9,958 nucleotides of DNA from an uncultured Leucobacter sp. (lineage in GTDB: Bacteria > Actinomycetota > Actinomycetes > Actinomycetales > Microbacteriaceae): the NCBI GenBank assembly GCA_937872275.1, contig CALMSE010000020.1, forward strand, positions 1-9,958. Reading direction: 5' to 3'. The notes under the pieces were generated by a model. It was not told the DNA's origin, ran no database searches, and saw nothing but the letters and a program-made list of their open reading frames with translations. Positions 5,945-9,958 of the stretch are shown here, piece after piece. Numbering within the stretch: position 1 is the first letter of the stretch; every line of letters begins with the position of its first letter. The position numbers were made by a program, and so were the translations under genes.

Positions 5945-7390
5945 ATGGCACCATCGAACGAGCGCAGGCATCGCATCGCCGTACTGGGCGGCGGCCCCGG
6001 GGGGTACGAGGCGGCTCTCGCGGGTGCGCAGCTGGGCGCCGAGGTGACGCTGATCGAGCGATCCGGCGTGGGCGGATCGGCCGTACTCACCGACGTGGTG
6101 CCCTCGAAGAGCCTCATCGCCACCGCCGGCGCCGCCCAGTCGGTGCGCGACTCGGCGACGCTCGGCGTGCAGGCCTTCGTGCCGGGGGGCGACGGCAAGC
6201 CGGTGCGGCCCGAGATCGCCGTCAACCTCTCGGCGGTGAACAAGCGGCTGCTGGCGATGGCGGCGGCCCAGTCGGTCGACATGCAGCGCACCCTCGAGGA
6301 GGCCGGCGTGCGCGTCGTCCACGGCGAGGGCCGACTCGACGGGCCGAACGCGATCATGGTGTCGACCGCGGCGGGCGACACCGGCACCGACTTCGACCGG
6401 GTCGAGGCCGACACCACCGTGGTCGCCGTCGGCGCGCGCCCGCGCGAGCTCGACACCGCGAAGCCCGACGGCGAGCGGATCCTCACCTGGACGCAGCTGT
6501 ACGAGCTGAGCTCGGTGCCCGAGCACCTCGTCGTCGTCGGCTCGGGCGTCACCGGCGCCGAGTTCGCGAACGCGTACTGCACGCTCGGATCGAAGGTCAC
6601 CCTCGTGTCCAGCCGCGAGCGCGTGCTGCCGGGCGAGGATGCCGACGCGGCGGCCGTGATCGAGCGCGAGTTCGCGCGGATCGGCATGACCGTGCTGGGG
6701 CAGTCCCGCGCCGAGACCGTCGTGAACACGGGGGACGGGGTGCTCGTCACGCTGGCCGACGGTCGCGAGGTCGAGGGCTCGCACTGCCTCATGGCGGTCG
6801 GGTCGATCCCGAACACCGAGGGCATCGGCCTGCGCGCCGCGGGCGTCGACCTCTCCCGGAGCGGGCACATCCACGTCAACAAGGTCGCGAACACCCGCGT
6901 GCCCTCGATCTACGCCGTGGGCGACTGCACCGACTTCTACCCGCTCGCCTCGGTCGCCTCCATGCAGGGGCGCACGGCGATCATGCACGCGCTCGGCGAC
7001 TTCGTGCGGCCGATCGACCTGCGCAACGTGGCGGCCAACGTCTTCACCTCGCCCGAGATCGCGAGCGTCGGCTGGAACGAGCGCACGCTCGCCGAGGCCG
7101 AGGGCATGGCGCGCTCGGTGCAGTACACGATTCCGCTCGGCATCAATCCGCGCGCGAAGATGCAGGGCATCCGCGACGGCTTCGTGAAGCTCTTCTGCTG
7201 GGAGGCCTCGCGCACCGTCATCGGCGGGGTCATCGTGGCGCCGAACGCGAGCGAGATCATCTTCCCGCTCGCGCTCGCCGTCGAGCACCGGCTCACCGTC
7301 GACCAGGTCGCCTCGGCCTTCGCCGTCTACCCCTCGCTGTCGGGCACCATCACCGACGCCGCCCGCGCGATGCATGCGGGAGTGCTGTGA
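5945..7390 (+). CDS. lpdA: NAD(P)H-quinone reductase, LpdA-type flavoprotein disulfide reductase homologue
   Basis: Predicted 481-aa FAD enzyme of the dihydrolipoamide dehydrogenase fold, closest in memory to M. tuberculosis LpdA (Rv3303c), an NAD(P)H:quinone reductase rather than a true lipoamide dehydrogenase. The FAD Rossmann motif is VLGGGPGGYEAA (13-24), the NAD(P) motif VVVGSGVTGAEF (196-207), and the second FAD block IYAVGDCTD (322-330). The redox-active CxxxxC pair is missing: the segment reads GGSAVLTDVVPSK (43-55), with A46 and V51 where the cysteines belong. The catalytic HPTxxE near the C-terminus is replaced by VYPSLSGT (461-468). It therefore cannot act as a disulfide reductase. 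LTWTQLYEL (180-188) and PLASVASMQGR (333-343) match the Rv3303c subgroup. It appears leaderless and overlaps the cupredoxin gene by 4 bp. It probably transfers two electrons from NAD(P)H to quinones in the cytoplasm. Confidence 0.92.
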   Translation: MAPSNERRHRIAVLGGGPGGYEAALAGAQLGAEVTLIERSGVGGSAVLTDVVPSKSLIATAGAAQSVRDSATLGVQAFVPGGDGKPVRPEIAVNLSAVNKRLLAMAAAQSVDMQRTLEEAGVRVVHGEGRLDGPNAIMVSTAAGDTGTDFDRVEADTTVVAVGARPRELDTAKPDGERILTWTQLYELSSVPEHLVVVGSGVTGAEFANAYCTLGSKVTLVSSRERVLPGEDADAAAVIEREFARIGMTVLGQSRAETVVNTGDGVLVTLADGREVEGSHCLMAVGSIPNTEGIGLRAAGVDLSRSGHIHVNKVANTRVPSIYAVGDCTDFYPLASVASMQGRTAIMHALGDFVRPIDLRNVAANVFTSPEIASVGWNERTLAEAEGMARSVQYTIPLGINPRAKMQGIRDGFVKLFCWEASRTVIGGVIVAPNASEIIFPLALAVEHRLTVDQVASAFAVYPSLSGTITDAARAMHAGVL

Positions 7391-7761
7391 GGGCGCGGAT
7401 GGCGGGCGCGCGCCGCGCCGCGCTCGCCGCCGCGGCCGCGGTCCTGCTCCTCGGGCTGACCGCCTGCTCGGGAACGGCGAAGCCGGCGCTCGTGCCCTCC
7501 GACACGGGGGCGGATCCGGTGGTCACCGTCACCGTCGTCGACAACAGGTACGAGCCGGCCGAGGTCGAGATCGAGGTCGGCCAGGCGGTGCGCTGGGTGT
7601 TCCAGGGGGTCATGGAGCACGACGTGGTCGCGGACGACGGCAGCTTCGTGAGCGAGCTGGTGACGAGCGGCGAGTACGTCCATGTCTTCGAGACGGCGGG
7701 GGAGTTCCCCTACGACTGCTCCGTGCACCCCGAGATGACGGGCAGGGTCGTCGTCCGCTAG
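7387..7761 (+). CDS. Amicyanin-like cupredoxin lipoprotein
   Basis: Predicted 124-aa lipid-anchored blue-copper protein. The N-terminus is basic, followed by a hydrophobic stretch ending in the lipobox LTAC with the lipidated C27, so the mature protein should sit on the outer face of the membrane. The cupredoxin domain (about 45-124) has the conserved [18 protein letters not shown] strand and four type-1 copper ligands: H78 (MEHDVV), C111, H114 and M117 in YDCSVHPEM. The C-x2-H-x2-M spacing is that of amicyanin and related short-loop cupredoxins. I chose GTG 7387: it overlaps the lpdA stop as GTGA and has GGGAG 4 nt upstream, indicating translational coupling. ATG 7399 (four residues shorter, GAGGG 5 nt upstream) is an equally workable start. 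The role is probably single-electron transfer; copper binding or copper handling is an alternative. Confidence 0.9.
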   Translation: MRARMAGARRAALAAAAAVLLLGLTACSGTAKPALVPSDTGADPVVTVTVVDNRYEPAEVEIEVGQAVRWVFQGVMEHDVVADDGSFVSELVTSGEYVHVFETAGEFPYDCSVHPEMTGRVVVR

Positions 7762-8747
7762 GGTTGTGCGCCCGGCGCCGTGAGCCGCACGGACTCGAGG
7801 CGCTCGGCCGGGGTCGGCGCCGCGTGCACGGTGATCAGCTCGTCGGCGTCGGCGTATTTCGCGAACGCGTCGAGCTCTTCGCGCACGCGATCCCGTCCGC
7901 CGATGGCGGTGTAGCGCAGCATCTCGCGGATCTGCCGGCCGGCCGGGGTGTCGGAGAGCGCCGCCGCCTCGTCGGCGGTCAGCTCCCGATCGCGACCGCG
8001 GGAGAGGAAGCGGCGCACCCGCTCGAGCTCGGCGCGCACGAACATCGACTCGGCGGCCGAATCGGTCTCGGCCGCGACGACGTTCACTCCCGCGAAGACG
8101 TACGGCTCGGGGCTCTGCTCGCTCGGCTGGAACCTCTCGCGGTAGTGCGCGACGGCCTGCGTCAGCAGCTGCGGCGAGAAATGGGAGGCGAAGGCGTAGG
8201 GGAGCCCGAGCTGCGCGGCGAGGCTCGCCCCGAACATGCTCGAGCCCAGGATCACGAGCGGCACCCGCGTGCCGCGGCCCGGGTAGGCGTTGACGGCGGT
8301 GCGCGGTAGCTCGGTGCCGAGCAGCTGCTGCAGCTCGAGCACGTCGGCCGGGAAGCTCTCCGCGGCGCTGTGGGACCGGCGCAGCGCGCGGAACGTCGCC
8401 ATGTCGCTGCCGGGCGCGCGGCCGAGGCCCAGCTCGATGCGGCCGGGGTGCAGCTCGGCGAGCGTGCCGAACTGCTCGGCGATGACGAGCGGCGAGTGGT
8501 TCGGCAGCATGATGCCGCCCGCGCCGAGGCCGATGCGCTCGGTGTGCGCCGCGACGTGCGCGATGAGCACCGCGGTGGCGCTCGAGGCGATGGCCGACAT
8601 GTTGTGGTGCTCGGCGTACCAGACGCGCCGGTAGCCGCCGGCCTCCGCGGCACGGGCGATCTCGACGGAGTGGGCGAGGGCGGCGCCGACGTCGCCGTCC
8701 TCCTCCACGGTCGCGAGATCGAGGATCGAGAGCGGCACGGAGGTCAT
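7758..8747 (-). CDS. LLM class flavin-dependent oxidoreductase (luciferase-like)
   Basis: Predicted 329-aa member of the bacterial luciferase-like monooxygenase superfamily, in the single-component MsnO8/YhbW-like group; these TIM-barrel enzymes use reduced FMN or F420. Evidence is the run [11 protein letters not shown] (4-14), [20 protein letters not shown] (31-50), the block [18 protein letters not shown] (70-87), [26 protein letters not shown] (90-115), and a C-terminal [18 protein letters not shown]. All are characteristic of this subgroup and the length is normal. The substrate is unknown, as for most such enzymes. The ATG at 8747 begins MTSVPLS, matching family N-termini, but no good ribosome binding site precedes it (GGAG is 13 nt away). 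The stop shares a CTAG with the cupredoxin stop. The gene lies 61 bp downstream of the carboxylase gene on the same strand and could be cotranscribed with it. Confidence 0.9.
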   Translation of the reverse strand: MTSVPLSILDLATVEEDGDVGAALAHSVEIARAAEAGGYRRVWYAEHHNMSAIASSATAVLIAHVAAHTERIGLGAGGIMLPNHSPLVIAEQFGTLAELHPGRIELGLGRAPGSDMATFRALRRSHSAAESFPADVLELQQLLGTELPRTAVNAYPGRGTRVPLVILGSSMFGASLAAQLGLPYAFASHFSPQLLTQAVAHYRERFQPSEQSPEPYVFAGVNVVAAETDSAAESMFVRAELERVRRFLSRGRDRELTADEAAALSDTPAGRQIREMLRYTAIGGRDRVREELDAFAKYADADELITVHAAPTPAERLESVRLTAPGAQP

Positions 8748-8797
8748 GATCGGGCCAACGCTCCGCGATCCGCCGCTATTCCCCGCCCCGCCGCGCG

Positions 8798-8807
8798 GCC
8801 GGCCGGC
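8798..8807. terminator. GC palindrome after the carboxylase gene
   Basis: GCCGGCCGGC is a perfect 10-bp palindrome immediately beyond the stop of the carboxylase alpha subunit, within the 61-bp gap to the flavin oxidoreductase gene. It could seed a weak terminator hairpin, but it has no loop of its own and no T tract, and runs of GGCC are expected by chance here. Confidence 0.2.
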
Positions 8808-8808
8808 A

Positions 8809-9958
8809 CTACTCGTCCGCGGCGACGACGCTCAGCAGCAGGTGCCCGCTCGGCACGGTCTGCCCGATGGGCGCGTCGATGCCGGTGACGCCGCCGTCGT
8901 GCGGCGCGTAGATGGACTGCTCCATCTTCATCGCCTCGAGCACCACCACGAGGTCGCCCTCCTTGACCCTCTGGCCCTCCTCGACCGCGACCTTGACCAC
9001 CGTCGCCTGCATCGGCGCCGTCACGCCGTCGCCCGAGGCGCCCGAGACGGCCGCGCCCTTCGCCCGGCGCGGGGCCGGGCCGCGCGTCACGTCGGCGTCG
9101 GCAAGGGGCAGCAGCGAGGAAGGCATGGTGACCTCGATGCGCCGACCCTCGACCTCGACCACCACGTTCTGCCGCTTCGCGGCCTGACCGAGAGGGGGCA
9201 CCTCGCCCTCCCAGGGCTCGATGTCGTTCTCGAACTCGTTCTCGATCCACAGGGTGTAGACGCCGAAGCGCCCGTCTTCCGCGGTGAACGCCGGGTCGCG
9301 CACGATCCTGCGGTGGAACGGCAGCACGGTGGGCAGGCCCTGCACCTCGAACTCGTCGAGCGCGCGGCGCGCCCGCTCGAGCGCCTGCTCGCGCGTCGCG
9401 CCGGTGACGATGATCTTTCCGAGCATGGAGTCGAAGGCGCCCGAGACCACGTCGCCCGCGGCGACGCCCGTGTCGACGCGCACACCCGGGCCCGAAGGGG
9501 CCTTGAACTGGGTGACCGGGCCGGGAGCGGGCAGGAAGCCGTTGCCGGGATCCTCGCCGTTGATGCGGAACTCGAAGGAGTGCCCATGGGTCTCGGGGTC
9601 GTCGTAGTCGATGACGCCGCCCTCGGCGACGCGGAACTGCTCGCGCACGAGATCGATGCCGGTCACCTCCTCGCTGACGGGATGCTCGACCTGCAGACGG
9701 GTGTTCACCTCGAGGAACGAGATCGTGCCGTCCTTCGCCACGAGGAACTCGCAGGTGCCGGCGCCGACATAGCCGACCTCCTTCAGGATCGCCTTCGACG
9801 CGCTCACGAGCTTCTCGTTCTGGGCCTCGCTGAGGAACGGCGCGGGGGCCTCCTCGACGAGCTTCTGGTGGCGGCGCTGCAGCGAGCAGTCGCGGGTCGA
9901 GACGACCACGACGTTGCCGTGCTGGTCGGCCAGGCACTGCGTCTCGACGTGGCGCGGC
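8809..9958 (-). CDS. Acyl-CoA carboxylase alpha subunit: biotin carboxylase + biotin carrier (5' partial)
   Basis: This is the C-terminal 382 residues of a biotin carboxylase/BCCP fusion of the acetyl-/propionyl-CoA carboxylase alpha type (AccA3/BccA-like). It carboxylates its own biotin using ATP and bicarbonate, then hands the carboxyl group to a separate beta subunit to form malonyl- or methylmalonyl-CoA. The frame is open to the right edge ([15 protein letters not shown]), so the start and N-terminal ATP-grasp part are outside; the whole protein is probably near 590 aa. Visible are [17 protein letters not shown], the catalytic [15 protein letters not shown], the C-terminal biotin carboxylase domain ([29 protein letters not shown]), a linker, and the biotinyl domain with EAMKMEQ, whose modified Lys codon is 8926-8928. 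No beta subunit gene is in view. The acyl-CoA preference is set by the beta subunit and cannot be read here. Confidence 0.94.
   Translation of the reverse strand, partial: PRHVETQCLADQHGNVVVVSTRDCSLQRRHQKLVEEAPAPFLSEAQNEKLVSASKAILKEVGYVGAGTCEFLVAKDGTISFLEVNTRLQVEHPVSEEVTGIDLVREQFRVAEGGVIDYDDPETHGHSFEFRINGEDPGNGFLPAPGPVTQFKAPSGPGVRVDTGVAAGDVVSGAFDSMLGKIIVTGATREQALERARRALDEFEVQGLPTVLPFHRRIVRDPAFTAEDGRFGVYTLWIENEFENDIEPWEGEVPPLGQAAKRQNVVVEVEGRRIEVTMPSSLLPLADADVTRGPAPRRAKGAAVSGASGDGVTAPMQATVVKVAVEEGQRVKEGDLVVVLEAMKMEQSIYAPHDGGVTGIDAPIGQTVPSGHLLLSVVAADE

Noticed and set aside
5462..7375. A 637-codon open frame on the minus strand across the intergenic region and lpdA, which also includes an ATG at 5872 upstream of the decarboxylase.
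   Set aside because: It is the antisense shadow of lpdA. The ATG at 5872 sits inside the predicted -10 element and would not be on the mRNA, so it is not a leader peptide.
8748..8808. Possible small gene or RNA between the flavin oxidoreductase and the carboxylase.
   Set aside because: Only 61 bp, with GC palindromes but no open frame with a ribosome binding site and no promoter pair.

Overview
The window reads as chromosomal housekeeping and metabolic DNA from a high-GC actinobacterium. Very high GC, strong G/C bias at third codon positions, an LpdA-type quinone reductase like mycobacterial Rv3303c, a biotin-carboxylase/BCCP alpha subunit of the actinobacterial acyl-CoA carboxylase type, and a probable leaderless promoter all fit. 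Microbacteriaceae (Leucobacter-like) is my best guess, but it is inferred from protein style only. I see no insertion sequence, prophage, CRISPR array, tRNA or rRNA. Gene packing is tight and no gene-free stretch exceeds about 165 bases.

Layout, left to right: (1) the 3' end of a two-domain rhodanese-type sulfurtransferase (+), truncated by the window edge. (2) A divergent pair: a RimB-like retropepsin-fold protease (-) and a RimK-type glutamate ligase (+), whose start codons lie about 24 bp apart. The RimK carries an unusual C-terminal extension that looks like an RCK_C/TrkA-C ligand-binding domain. A perfect 11-bp hairpin follows rimK. (3) A membrane-anchored YceI-family lipocalin-like protein (-). 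(4) A very large (893 aa) fold-I PLP-dependent Orn/Lys/Arg decarboxylase (-), with an N-terminal extension and an internal insertion relative to E. coli LdcI. (5) A regulatory region of about 163 bp between divergent genes. It has a TACAAT -10 facing the decarboxylase, a 14-bp perfect palindrome overlapping the matching -35 region, and a TAAGCT -10 spaced exactly for a leaderless transcript of the next gene. (6) lpdA-like NAD(P)H:quinone reductase (+), overlapping by 4 bp (GTGA) a small amicyanin-like cupredoxin lipoprotein (+). (7) A luciferase-like flavin-dependent oxidoreductase (-), which shares a CTAG double stop with the cupredoxin gene. (8) The 3' two-thirds of an acyl-CoA carboxylase alpha subunit (-), running off the right edge.

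Two groups look functionally linked. RimK/RimB would be a writer/processor pair for post-translational glutamylation, possibly sensed through the extra RCK_C-like domain. LpdA/cupredoxin is a translationally coupled redox pair, with the quinone reductase in the cytoplasm and the copper protein outside. The most novel signals are the RimK-RCK_C fusion, the divergent rimB/rimK arrangement, and the recurring GCGGATCCGC palindrome that also forms the core of the putative decarboxylase operator.
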